NCBI GenBank assembly: GCA_002733765.1
Contig: NVWU01000018.1
Location: forward strand, 1 to 64,000
DNA: 64,000 nt
From: Colwellia sp.
GTDB taxonomy: Bacteria > Pseudomonadota > Gammaproteobacteria > Enterobacterales > Alteromonadaceae
Direction of reading: 5' to 3'
The notes below the pieces were generated by a model, which ran no database searches, had not been told where the DNA came from, and was given only the letters and a program-made list of their open reading frames with translations. Shown here piece by piece: positions 36,814 to 45,452 of this stretch. The translations under genes were made by a program, and so were the position numbers. Position 1 is the first letter of the stretch. Each line of letters starts with the position of its first letter.

Positions 36814-37416
36814 ATGAACAAATTAATAGTCGCCGCTAGCGTTAGTCTAGCCTTAATTGCATTAGGTGGTTGTACGAATAAATCAGTCATTCGCTATGGC
36901 GATGCTACTGCGGTTGAAACTACCGACATCAATTTTGGTTCAACCGACTTACAAACAGTTGCGGGCCAAATGACAGACTCATTATTACTGTCACCTGTTG
37001 TTGGTACTTTAACAGCAAATACGCGTCCAATCCTGTTTGTTGAAAGCATTAAAAACAAAACCAGTGAGCATATCGATACTGAGTCTATTACTGATTCGAT
37101 TTCAACTAAGTTATTACGCTCTGGCAAATTCCGCTTTGTTGATATGGCTCGCGTTGCCGCTGTACAGGATCAACTTGATTATCAACAAAACAGCGGTATG
37201 GTCGATGATAGCAAAGCGATAGCCATTGGGAAGCAAGTTGGCGCACAATATATGTTGTACGGTAACTTAGCCAGTATTGTAAAGTCGAACAAAGATAAGT
37301 CTGATGTGTATTATAAATTCACACTGCGCTTAATGGATTTAAACAGTGGCTTAGTTGAATGGGCTGATGAAACTGAAATACGTAAAACCAAAGAGAAAAA
37401 ATTTGTTAGTTGGTAA
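36814..37416 (+). CDS. lpoB: Penicillin-binding protein activator LpoB
   Basis: LpoB is an outer-membrane lipoprotein that stimulates the bifunctional peptidoglycan synthase PBP1b. The 200-residue protein has a lipoprotein signal (lipobox LGGC at residues 17-20). A short linker precedes a globular CsgG-like domain: IDTESITDSISTKLLRSGKF, RFVDMARVAAVQDQLDYQQN, IGKQVGAQYMLYGNLASIVK. This is shorter in its linker than E. coli LpoB (213 residues). It sits between ycfL and a glycine-zipper gene; the likely PBP1b partner is outside the window. Confidence 0.9.
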   Translation: MNKLIVAASVSLALIALGGCTNKSVIRYGDATAVETTDINFGSTDLQTVAGQMTDSLLLSPVVGTLTANTRPILFVESIKNKTSEHIDTESITDSISTKLLRSGKFRFVDMARVAAVQDQLDYQQNSGMVDDSKAIAIGKQVGAQYMLYGNLASIVKSNKDKSDVYYKFTLRLMDLNSGLVEWADETEIRKTKEKKFVSW

Positions 37417-37425
37417 GGAGGTAAT

Positions 37426-37902
37426 ATGAAAGCAATATCGCTAAGCATATTAGCTATATGCACTTTGTTTTTTTACTCTATAAGCGTTTATGCCAATTAC
37501 GACAGAAACAAAGCCGTACCTGTAGAAAAAGTACTCTTTGGCAGTATAGTGTCTGCGCGTAATATTACTCATGAAGAATTGATACGTGATAAAAAAAATG
37601 GTTGGCATACCTTTGGCGGAGCACTAATTGGTGGTGTAATTGGTAACCAGTTTGGCGGCGGTAGTGGCAGAGATGTTGCGACCATATTAGGCGCGATTAT
37701 TGGCGGTTCTATTGCCAATAATCGTCACAGTCAGCCCGAAAAAGTAATCACTTACCTCGTTGAATTAATGATAAAAACAGAAGATGGTGAACAATTTATG
37801 GTGATCCAAGATTACGATAACACCATGATTTTTCACACTAAAGATAAAGTCAGAATGATCTATCTCGCCAACAGTACCGTGAGAATAGACAAACAGCGCT
37901 AA
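37426..37902 (+). CDS. Exported glycine-zipper protein
   Basis: A 158-residue protein with an N-terminal signal peptide (MKAISLSILAICTLFFYSIS, cleavage near VYA). A central glycine zipper of two short membrane-like helices covers residues 63-103 (GGALIGGVIGNQFGGGSGRD, then ILGAIIGGSIANN). A C-terminal beta segment follows. This resembles the SlyB/17-kDa surface antigen group, but there is no lipobox. A near-perfect TAAGGAGGTAAT ribosome site, placed 10 bases after the lpoB stop, predicts strong and coupled translation. A role in the envelope is likely; the precise function is unknown. Confidence 0.78.
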   Translation: MKAISLSILAICTLFFYSISVYANYDRNKAVPVEKVLFGSIVSARNITHEELIRDKKNGWHTFGGALIGGVIGNQFGGGSGRDVATILGAIIGGSIANNRHSQPEKVITYLVELMIKTEDGEQFMVIQDYDNTMIFHTKDKVRMIYLANSTVRIDKQR

Positions 37903-37975
37903 CGCTTACCTATCGAATACTAATGAACGTTAGCCCTTAGCATTAGCCAAAGAGTTATCGTTCAGCTATCTCCCC

Positions 37976-38030
37976 TTGTGATAACTTTGTGATAACTAAG
38001 TAATCAAATCGTGACAACTCCGTGACTTTG
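37976..38030 (+). promoter_or_regulatory. Array of 11-bp direct repeats before the spondin genes
   Basis: TTGTGATAACT (37976-37986) is repeated at once (37987-37997). After exactly 11 bases come TCGTGACAACT (38009-38019) and CCGTGACTTTG (38020-38030). All four GTGA cores stay on an 11-bp phase, one helical turn. OmpR/PhoB-type regulators bind head-to-tail repeats of this period. A regulator of that type is encoded three genes downstream, so this is a candidate operator. The target start codon is at 38106. Confidence 0.65.
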
Positions 38031-38105
38031 CCACAATAACTCCCCTGCATACTTTCTTTTGAGTTTTACAACTAATGACAACTTTTAGAGAAGGTGAATA
38101 CCATC

Positions 38106-38819
38106 ATGAAAATAGCATCAAAAAAAATCAATCTGTTACTCACAGCCAGCGCACTTGTTTTTGTGAGCTCGCAAGTACAAGCACAAGACTTATCTATTAC
38201 GGTAACAAATTTAACCCAAGGCTTGCACTTTACACCAATAATTACTGCGGCACATATTGATGGTGATCATATTTTTATGGTTGGCTCTACCGCTACCGCT
38301 GAATTACAAGCAATGGCCGAAGGCGGTGATATTTCAGGTTTGGTAACTATGCTTTCCAATGCCGATGCCAATACCAACGAAAACCCTGTTGGCGGATTAT
38401 TAGCACCTGGCATGTCAACAACTTATATGCTGACTAATGGCAGTGCCAACACTCATTTATCTATGACGGCGATGATTCTACCGTCTAATGATGGTTTTGT
38501 CGGTTTAGATAGTTGGAAAATTCCAACAGAAGCAGGTACCTATACTATTATGCTAAATGCCTACGATGCTGGCACTGAAGCCAATAATGAACTAATTAAT
38601 GGCGGTGGGACTCCTGGAGTATTAGGTATTCCAGCAGCACCAAGTGGCGGTTCTGGTACGGGCGGTACGGGTATTACTGACATAGAAAATAATACTGTGG
38701 TTCATATTCATCGAGGCAGTATTGGCGATGATAATATGGATGGTGGCCCAAGTGATTTAAATAACAGCATACATCGCTGGTTAAATCCGGTTGCTAAATT
38801 AACCGTTACCATTCAATAA
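38106..38819 (+). CDS. Exported spondin-domain protein 1
   Basis: A 237-residue protein from the ATG at 38106 (AGAAGG upstream at slightly long spacing). A GTG four codons earlier is possible. The signal peptide covers residues 1-27 (cleavage after VQA-Q). The mature part matches the bacterial spondin_N fold: SITVTNLTQGLHFTPIITAA, then AELQAMAEGGDISGL, a YDAGTEANNELIN calcium-like loop and a final NSIHRWLNPVAKLTVTIQ strand. Such proteins are thought to be extracellular or periplasmic binding proteins, but the ligand is unknown. It forms an operon with the next gene, 10 bases away. Confidence 0.82.
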   Translation: MKIASKKINLLLTASALVFVSSQVQAQDLSITVTNLTQGLHFTPIITAAHIDGDHIFMVGSTATAELQAMAEGGDISGLVTMLSNADANTNENPVGGLLAPGMSTTYMLTNGSANTHLSMTAMILPSNDGFVGLDSWKIPTEAGTYTIMLNAYDAGTEANNELINGGGTPGVLGIPAAPSGGSGTGGTGITDIENNTVVHIHRGSIGDDNMDGGPSDLNNSIHRWLNPVAKLTVTIQ

Positions 38820-38829
38820 GGAGCAGCTC

Positions 38830-39555
38830 ATGTCGACTCTTTCTTTAGTAACAAAAAGTTCACTAAGTAAAAATAAACTTACGCTAATAGCAACATTAGC
38901 ACTACTTTTATCAGCATGTAATGATAATAATAATCCGGTAGCAGAAACACCTCTACCAGCAGAGTATAGTTATACCGTTACCGTAACTAATTTAACTTAC
39001 GCACAACCGTTGTCACCTTTAGCACTTATCTTACATAGCGATAATAAAATGTGGGTAGTTGGTGATATCTCTTCAGTCGCGTTAGAAAAGCTCGCTGAAA
39101 GTGGTGATAATACTGACTTTCTTAATAATAGTGATGCTATTGCTACTAGCTCTGGTGATAGCGTGATATTACCGGGCTCTGCTAGTACCGTTGAAATTAG
39201 TACTACCGATAGAATGGCAACTTATTTTACTGCTGCGACAATGTTAGTGAATACAAATGACGCTTTCTCGGGTCTTACTGGTATAGATATATCAGCGATG
39301 GCCGTAGACGATAAAAAATCATGGAATTTAAACGTTTATGATGCGGGTACTGAAATCAACAGCGAAGCGATGGGTACTATTCCTGGTCCTGCTGATGGCG
39401 GTACAGGTTTTGATGCAACCCGTGATGATGTTGACTTTGTTGGCTATCATTCAGGAGTTGTTAGCCAAGACGATGGTTTATCAAACTCAGTTTTAACGCA
39501 AGCACATCGATTTGATAACCCTGCGATAAAATTAACAATAACGAGAACAAAGTAA
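38830..39555 (+). CDS. Spondin-domain lipoprotein 2
   Basis: A 241-residue paralogue of the preceding protein. A lipobox (LLLSAC at about residues 25-30) replaces the cleavable signal, so this copy should be membrane tethered. The spondin_N pattern is conserved: YTVTVTNLTYAQPLSPLALI, KLAESGDNTDF, NVYDAGTEINSEAMG and a terminal HRFDNPAIKLTITR strand. A TAAGGAGCAG ribosome site overlaps the end of the upstream gene. A soluble plus anchored pair next to a two-component system suggests a sensing or uptake role; that is an inference. Confidence 0.82.
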   Translation: MSTLSLVTKSSLSKNKLTLIATLALLLSACNDNNNPVAETPLPAEYSYTVTVTNLTYAQPLSPLALILHSDNKMWVVGDISSVALEKLAESGDNTDFLNNSDAIATSSGDSVILPGSASTVEISTTDRMATYFTAATMLVNTNDAFSGLTGIDISAMAVDDKKSWNLNVYDAGTEINSEAMGTIPGPADGGTGFDATRDDVDFVGYHSGVVSQDDGLSNSVLTQAHRFDNPAIKLTITRTK

Positions 39556-39562
39556 AACAAAC

Positions 39563-39602
39563 TTACCCAGTAAACAATCGGGAAAGATTGTTTACTGGGT
39601 AA
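39563..39602 (+). promoter_or_regulatory. 17-bp perfect hairpin abutting the regulator start codon
   Basis: TTACCCAGTAAACAATC (39563-39579) and GATTGTTTACTGGGTAA (39586-39602) pair fully around a 6-base loop. The stem ends four bases before the ATG at 39607. There is no T-tract, so it is unlikely to be a simple terminator. The only purine-rich ribosome-site candidate (CTGGGT) lies inside the stem. The structure should hinder translation of the regulator from read-through mRNA. Confidence 0.7.
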
Positions 39603-39606
39603 ATAT

Positions 39607-40374
39607 ATGAAAGATAAAATTTTAATTGTTGAAGACGAAATTGATATTGCCAATTTAATTCAAGTACATTTAACTGAATTAGATATCGACAGTGACATTT
39701 GTGGTAATGGTCAACAAGCTCTTGAACTAGCACTAAATCAAAATTATCAATTAGTGATGCTTGATGTCATGCTACCTGGAATTAACGGCCTAGATATATG
39801 CCGGCAACTTCGTCAGACAAAACCTTTGCAGGCAATTTTAATGTTAACCTCAAAAACATCTGAAACGGATAGAGTATTAGGACTTGAATTAGGCGCTGAT
39901 GACTACATGACTAAGCCTTTTAGTATTCGCGAACTACAAGCTAGAGTGCGTACACAGCTTAGGCGAGTACATGCATTAAGTGATAGAAGTAAACAGAATT
40001 GCCCAATACAAAATGATAATAATCAGTCTAATGATGAAAAAAGCCAAAGTAGCAAGATTAACAACGGTACTTGCATAGGCCAGTTGTTGGTCGATCATCG
40101 TTACCATCAAGTAACTTACAAGGATAAGGTCATTAATTTAACCTCAACTGAATTCGAACTATTAGATTTTTTCTGTAAAAATCCTGATCAAGTATTTTCT
40201 CGTGCTCAATTACTCGACGGTGTTTGGGGCTACAACCATAGTGGTTATGAACATACAGTAAACTCACATATCAACCGTTTACGTAATAAATTAGAAGAAG
40301 ATTGCGCTGAGCCAAAAGTGATTCAAACCGTATGGGGCGTAGGTTATAAATTAAACTCTAAAGGGGTGCATTAA
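39607..40374 (+). CDS. OmpR/PhoB-family response regulator
   Basis: A 255-residue DNA-binding regulator. The receiver domain at about residues 4-118 has the acidic pair in VEDEID, phospho-acceptor Asp in VMLDVMLPGINGLDI, Thr/Ser near MLTSKTSETD and Lys in DYMTKPFSIREL. A polar Asn/Ser-rich linker at 128-155 follows. The winged-helix effector covers about 160-252 (LTSTEFELLDFFCKNPDQVF, HTVNSHINRLRNKLEED, IQTVWGVGYKL). It is two bases upstream of its kinase. Likely targets are the 11-bp repeats at 37976-38030. Its start codon is next to a strong hairpin. Confidence 0.93.
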   Translation: MKDKILIVEDEIDIANLIQVHLTELDIDSDICGNGQQALELALNQNYQLVMLDVMLPGINGLDICRQLRQTKPLQAILMLTSKTSETDRVLGLELGADDYMTKPFSIRELQARVRTQLRRVHALSDRSKQNCPIQNDNNQSNDEKSQSSKINNGTCIGQLLVDHRYHQVTYKDKVINLTSTEFELLDFFCKNPDQVFSRAQLLDGVWGYNHSGYEHTVNSHINRLRNKLEEDCAEPKVIQTVWGVGYKLNSKGVH

Positions 40375-40376
40375 TT

Positions 40377-41852
40377 ATGCTTTCACTTTATCATCGGCTC
40401 GCTTTTTCAATTTGTTGCGCATTTATTATCATGGCATCATTGCTTTTTTATTGGAGTAATTCTTTAGCGGAACAGTCAAAATTCCAAGCCGAGCAAAAAT
40501 TACATAGCCAGCTTGCTGAACATTTAGCTCACGATAACCCGCTATTACAAGAGGGTGTTTATGATAAAAAAGCATTAGAAAATTTATTCCATACTCTCAT
40601 GTTATTAGGTCCAGCCTTTGAATTTTACTTTCTTGATCCCGCCGGTAATATCATTGCTTATTCAGCCGAGGCAAGTAAAATAAAGCGCCAATCGGTAGAG
40701 CTAAGTCCCTTAGTGGCTTTAATTGCCCACCCAGATGCAGTACCCATTTTTGGTGATGATCCTCGACATTTAGATAAACAAAAAATATTTTCTGCTGCGC
40801 CCATATACCGAGGTGATAATTTACAAGGCTACCTCTATATTATTATCGGTGGTGAAATTTATGATTCAATTTTTAGCCAAGTTCAAAATGATGAGAATTT
40901 ACAGCAGTATAGTGTCTTACTCATTACCGCTTTATTGTTGTTATTACTTATTTTGCTCACTATATTTCGCTATTTCACCGCCCCTATTAAGCAACTAGCA
41001 AGTGAGATGCAAGCGATTAAAGCCGCAAAGTTTGACCAGTCTAAAGTCACGTTAAGCCAGTGGCAACACAGTAAAAATAACGAAGTACATATGCTAGGTG
41101 TTACTTTTAGAGAAATGATTACACAAATTAATTTACAGCTTGCTCAGTTAACTGAAAATGATCGCATTAGGCGTGAGCTATTAACACATTTATCCCATGA
41201 CTTACGTACCCCATTAGCAACAATGCAAGGTTACATAGAAACCATGGTAATTAAAGGTGAGCAACTGTCATCACAAGATCAAGCCGAGTACTTAGCCACG
41301 GCCCAACGCAATGGTAAGCAATTAAAACGCTTAATAGATCAAATATTTGAATTAGCGCACCTCGAAGATGGCCAAGTAACGGTGAACTTAGAAACATTTG
41401 CTATTGGTGAATTACTCCATGACATCATTGCGAAGTTTGCGCTCAAAGCAAAAGATAAACATATTTCTTTAACGCTACAACCTCAGCAGTGTCGCTATAT
41501 AGTTTATTCCGATATAGCCAAGCTAGAGCGTATTATTACTAACTTGTTAGAAAATGCCCTCAGACACACCAGCGAAGATGGTGAAATAACCATCATTGTT
41601 AGTCAGTTAACAGATAAAATTAAAATATCAGTATCCGATAATGGCTCAGGTATTAGTAAAGAAGATATAACCTACATTTTTGATGCGAGATATCGCGCCA
41701 GCAATGCTATTGAAGATAATACACCTCATGCAGGATTAGGCTTAGCAATTAGTCAAAAGTTAAGTCGAATTTTAAATTCAGAGTTATTGGTTGAGAGTAA
41801 ATTAGGCCTCGGCAGTAGTTTTTCATTATCGCTGCAATTAGTTAATCATTAG
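40377..41852 (+). CDS. Membrane sensor histidine kinase
   Basis: A 491-residue kinase partnered with the preceding regulator. It has a first transmembrane segment at about residues 8-25, a periplasmic sensor of some 150 residues, a second span near 180-200, and a HAMP-like linker. The HisKA domain has the phospho-accepting His in HLSHDLRTPLATM. The ATPase domain has an N-box (IITNLLENALRHT), G1 box (VSDNGSGISKEDI) and G2 box (HAGLGLAISQKLSRIL). All catalytic motifs are intact. The sensor domain is not one I recognise. The signal may relate to the spondin proteins. Confidence 0.93.
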   Translation: MLSLYHRLAFSICCAFIIMASLLFYWSNSLAEQSKFQAEQKLHSQLAEHLAHDNPLLQEGVYDKKALENLFHTLMLLGPAFEFYFLDPAGNIIAYSAEASKIKRQSVELSPLVALIAHPDAVPIFGDDPRHLDKQKIFSAAPIYRGDNLQGYLYIIIGGEIYDSIFSQVQNDENLQQYSVLLITALLLLLLILLTIFRYFTAPIKQLASEMQAIKAAKFDQSKVTLSQWQHSKNNEVHMLGVTFREMITQINLQLAQLTENDRIRRELLTHLSHDLRTPLATMQGYIETMVIKGEQLSSQDQAEYLATAQRNGKQLKRLIDQIFELAHLEDGQVTVNLETFAIGELLHDIIAKFALKAKDKHISLTLQPQQCRYIVYSDIAKLERIITNLLENALRHTSEDGEITIIVSQLTDKIKISVSDNGSGISKEDITYIFDARYRASNAIEDNTPHAGLGLAISQKLSRILNSELLVESKLGLGSSFSLSLQLVNH

Positions 41853-41864
41853 GTAACAATATTA

Positions 41865-42899
41865 CTAATATTGATTTTGCGCGGTCAATGCCAAAATATT
41901 TGTTTGTGCATCAATAAGTTGCTGATTAACCACTTTGCGATGTTTAACAGCCTGCTCAAGTTGAACATAGCAGGTCGCGCTATTTTGTTCTGCAATCATA
42001 ATATGGTTTTCGCCTGCCACAATAGCTTGTACTGCGGCAACCCCCATCTTTGTTGCTAATAATCTATCTTTAGGGACTGGCGAACCGCCTCGTTGAATAT
42101 GTCCTAATACGCAAGCGGTACAGTCAATACCGGCCAATTGTTTCAATTTTTTAGTCAACTCAATAGCACCGCCTGGCCATAAATTTTCGGCAATAACAAT
42201 AATATAGCTACTATGGCGATTTTGTTGTGCATCTTTAATTTCAGTTGCCAATATTTTAAGTTTACTTGCTTGCTCAGCCACAGAAAAATTTTCAAAAGAT
42301 AAAACGTGTTCCGCACCGCAAGCAATACCGACATTAAACGTGATATGACCACTATGTCGCCCCATCACCTCGACCAGAAAAATTCGCTCGAAAGCATCGG
42401 CGGTATCGCGTATTTTATCAATCGCTTCAATGGCAGTATTTACCGCCGTTGCAAAGCCTATAGTAAAGTCAGTACCATCTAGATCATTATCAATAGTGCC
42501 GGGAATTCCAATGAGTTGACCATGCCAATAATTTTTCAATGCTAACAACCCGTTAAAAGATCCATCGCCACCAACGACAATTAAGGCCGCTATATTTTTG
42601 TCTTTTAAGGTTTTTGCTGCTTGTTTAAGACCATCTTCTGTTTGCATTTGTGCACAGCGAGCACTTTTTAAAAAAGTACCACCACGATGAATAATACTAT
42701 TAATATCACTGAGCTCTATAAGCTTTGCTTGATCAATACTTTCCGCACAAATCAAACCGTTATAACCATGATAAAAACCAATGACATCAATATGATAATG
42801 ATGCGCAGCCAACACTACCGCGCGAATAGCAGCATTCATGCCCGGCGCATCGCCACCACTGGTTAAAATAGCAATGCGTTTACTTTTAATATTCGACAT
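41865..42899 (-). CDS. pfkA: ATP-dependent 6-phosphofructokinase
   Basis: Phosphorylates fructose 6-phosphate to the 1,6-bisphosphate in glycolysis. The start at 42897-42899 is used (MSNIKSKRIAILTSGGDAPG). The open frame runs 19 codons further without support. The 344-residue product has ATP-site GGDGSFNGLLAL, the catalytic Asp in IPGTIDNDLDGTDFTIGF and MGRHSGHI. The glycines at both diagnostic sites (GGDGS, PGTIDND) mark it as the ATP rather than pyrophosphate type. One oddity is GGTFLKSARC, where the family usually has GGTxLGSAR. It converges on the kinase gene at 40377-41852. Confidence 0.92.
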   Translation of the reverse strand: MSNIKSKRIAILTSGGDAPGMNAAIRAVVLAAHHYHIDVIGFYHGYNGLICAESIDQAKLIELSDINSIIHRGGTFLKSARCAQMQTEDGLKQAAKTLKDKNIAALIVVGGDGSFNGLLALKNYWHGQLIGIPGTIDNDLDGTDFTIGFATAVNTAIEAIDKIRDTADAFERIFLVEVMGRHSGHITFNVGIACGAEHVLSFENFSVAEQASKLKILATEIKDAQQNRHSSYIIVIAENLWPGGAIELTKKLKQLAGIDCTACVLGHIQRGGSPVPKDRLLATKMGVAAVQAIVAGENHIMIAEQNSATCYVQLEQAVKHRKVVNQQLIDAQTNILALTAQNQY

Positions 42900-43080
42900 A
42901 TGGATGTTCCAGTTATCTCTACTTATCTTATTAAGAAAACTATACCACATCGCCAATTTTTCGCGTTATTTAGCGCAAATAAGCTTTATGAATCTTAGGG
43001 TCTGTTGATCTTTCGCGGAAAAAATCAAATGAGAATAAATACTCATGAACAAGAAAATTGATTCATTAATTCAATTGGTA

Positions 43081-43104
43081 TAATAGGGAGTATTGGGATT
43101 GAAA
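43081..43104 (+). repeat. 24-bp dispersed repeat, copy 1
   Basis: Bases 43081-43104 (TAATAGGGAGTATTGGGATT and GAAA) recur exactly, in inverted orientation, at 63353-63376. The copy lies in the pfkA-feoB gap, which is otherwise featureless to my reading. Confidence 0.8.
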
Positions 43105-43172
43105 GCACAGCTTTAAAACTAAATGCCTACCTCCATGTAAGCAACGATGTTTGGGATATTTACTTAGTTAGT

Positions 43173-45374
43173 TTAATTGGTATAACTTACCGAGATAGGA
43201 ATAGTGAGCACTTTCCGGCCTTGATGTTTAAGCCAAAAATAAACGCCAGCAAAACACAAGAAAACCACAGCAATAGAGATACTTGCCATTAATGGCGCAA
43301 CAAAAAAGTTACCAACTTGAAAACATAACGTGGCCATTAAATAGGCAAATAAGAAACTCCAAATAGCAGCAAAACCAGCCCAACGACTACCTACTTCATT
43401 TTTAATAGCCCCCATAGCAGCAACACATGGAGTGTATAAAAGTATAAAGAGTAAATAGCTAAAGGCACCTAGTTGTCCAGCAAAAGCCGCTTGCATTACT
43501 TGATAAGTACTTAGTTCAACATCTTGATCTTTAGCTACCTGAGCTAAATCACTAAGATCGCCAACATCAATACCTAAGGGATCATCTGGGGAAATTCCTA
43601 ATAAATTTTCTTTAATACTCGTAATAGCATCATGCCAACTTGTTGTTAACGAAGGTTCTACATCGTCTATCCCATGACTTGGCGAATATAAGCTATTGAA
43701 CGTTGCTACCAATACTTCTTTAGCAAAAATTCCGGTGATAATACCAACACCAGCTTGCCAGTTTTCTTCTTTAATACCCATAGGTGCAAGCAGTGGCATT
43801 ACCACTTGCGCACTTTGACTTAAAATAGATTTTTCACTGTCTTGATGTCCAAAGCTACCGTCTGTACCTATAGAATTTAAGAAATTCAATAAGCAAACCA
43901 CAATAACAATGGTTTTACCGGCACCGGTAACAAAGCCAGAAGTACGTTGCCAAACACGTTTACTAATTATCGTGAACTTAGGTAACTCGTAAGGTGGTAA
44001 TTCCATTATATTCAATGAGCTAGTACCAGACAATACGGTTTTCTTAAGTAAAAAACCCGTAAATATAGCGGCGGCAATGCCAATTAAATACAATAAAAAC
44101 ACTAAGTTTTGACCACTTTCAGGAAAAAAAGCGGCGGCAAATAAAGCATAAACAGGCAAACGAGCACCACATGACATAAAAGGTGACATCATAATAGTGG
44201 TAATACGCTCTCTTTCACTATCTAACACTCGCGCTGACATCACTGCCGGTACAGTACAACCAAAGCCAACAATAAGCGGCACAAAAGCTTTACCAGGCAA
44301 GCCAATTTTTTGCATCACACTATCCACGACAAAAGCAGCACGAGCTAAATAACCTGAGTTTTCTAATAACGATAAGCCAATAAATAAACAAGCGATTACA
44401 GGAATAAAAGTAGCAACAGTTTGTATGCCACTACCAACCCCTTCCACTATAGTAAGTAACCACTGTGGCAAACCGAAAGGTGCAAGAAAATGTAATGGAT
44501 AAGCAACAAAAATGGTACCACTAAGAATATCAAAAAAATCAATAAAAGCGCTACCAACATTAATAGCAAACATGAATAATAAATACATCATGCCTAAAAA
44601 TACCGGAATGCCAGTAATGGGATGCAGAACAAAATTATCTAGCTTATCCGAAAAATTAACACCGTCATCCACAACACTGGCTCGGGATAATATATCAGCA
44701 ATATAATCTTGTCTTGCTTGAATCGCTGATGAACTTTCTACTGGTTGATTTTTATTGTTTGCTGTTTGATGCTCTGAAGTTTTACTTTGTTGTGTAACGA
44801 CTTGTTGTGCCAATAATAATGTTTTTTCTACTAAGCTGAGTGCACTTTTATCATGCGCACTTAACGCCACAACAGGACAGCCTAATTCAGCGCTTAATAT
44901 ATTAACGTCAACCGATGCATGCTTCTGTCTATCCATTTTATTCAGCACAATAATCATAGGCACGCCTAGATCAATCAACTGAGAAGTAAGATATAATTGG
45001 CGGCTTATTTGGTTTACATCAACGACATTAATCAAACAATCAATATCATTGGTTTTAATAAATTGTTGAGAAATAGTTAAGTCTTGCCCTTGCTCACCTC
45101 GTTTAGTTAACGAGCTTAGGCCGGGTAAATCAGAAAGAAAAGTGTCAACACCATTTAGCTTTATTGATGTTTTTTTCGCCGCTACCGTAATGCCGGAGAA
45201 ATTACCAACATTTTGTTGGACCGCATTTTTATTATGAGCAGACAGAAGATTAAATAAGGTACTTTTACCGGTATTAGCAAAGCCAACAAGAGCGTAATGT
45301 AAATCTTTTACTGGCAAAACAGCGCCTTTATCAGAAGATTGGCTGCATGATGAAGAACTAGAACAACAACTCAT
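43173..45374 (-). CDS. feoB: Ferrous iron transporter FeoB
   Basis: FeoB is the inner-membrane ferrous iron permease with a cytoplasmic GTPase. The 733-residue protein has the G domain at about residues 28-190: G1 LVGFANTGKSTLFN, G3 LSDLPGLSSL, G4 VLNKMDRQK. Then come the FeoB helical region and two Gate repeats with about ten membrane spans (GFGCTVPAVMSARVLDSERE; SCGARLPVYALFAAAFFP; GIFAKEVLVATFNSLY). The first 15 residues are an unusual Cys/Ser-rich tract (MSCCSSSSSCSQSSD). It lies 78 bases downstream of feoA; no feoC follows. Confidence 0.97.
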   Translation of the reverse strand: MSCCSSSSSCSQSSDKGAVLPVKDLHYALVGFANTGKSTLFNLLSAHNKNAVQQNVGNFSGITVAAKKTSIKLNGVDTFLSDLPGLSSLTKRGEQGQDLTISQQFIKTNDIDCLINVVDVNQISRQLYLTSQLIDLGVPMIIVLNKMDRQKHASVDVNILSAELGCPVVALSAHDKSALSLVEKTLLLAQQVVTQQSKTSEHQTANNKNQPVESSSAIQARQDYIADILSRASVVDDGVNFSDKLDNFVLHPITGIPVFLGMMYLLFMFAINVGSAFIDFFDILSGTIFVAYPLHFLAPFGLPQWLLTIVEGVGSGIQTVATFIPVIACLFIGLSLLENSGYLARAAFVVDSVMQKIGLPGKAFVPLIVGFGCTVPAVMSARVLDSERERITTIMMSPFMSCGARLPVYALFAAAFFPESGQNLVFLLYLIGIAAAIFTGFLLKKTVLSGTSSLNIMELPPYELPKFTIISKRVWQRTSGFVTGAGKTIVIVVCLLNFLNSIGTDGSFGHQDSEKSILSQSAQVVMPLLAPMGIKEENWQAGVGIITGIFAKEVLVATFNSLYSPSHGIDDVEPSLTTSWHDAITSIKENLLGISPDDPLGIDVGDLSDLAQVAKDQDVELSTYQVMQAAFAGQLGAFSYLLFILLYTPCVAAMGAIKNEVGSRWAGFAAIWSFLFAYLMATLCFQVGNFFVAPLMASISIAVVFLCFAGVYFWLKHQGRKVLTIPISVSYTN

Positions 45375-45452
45375 GATGAGAACTCATATAATACTTACTA
45401 AAATTCAGTGGTGTTTAAATACGTTGCAAGGTTAAAGTACAACCTACAGAAA

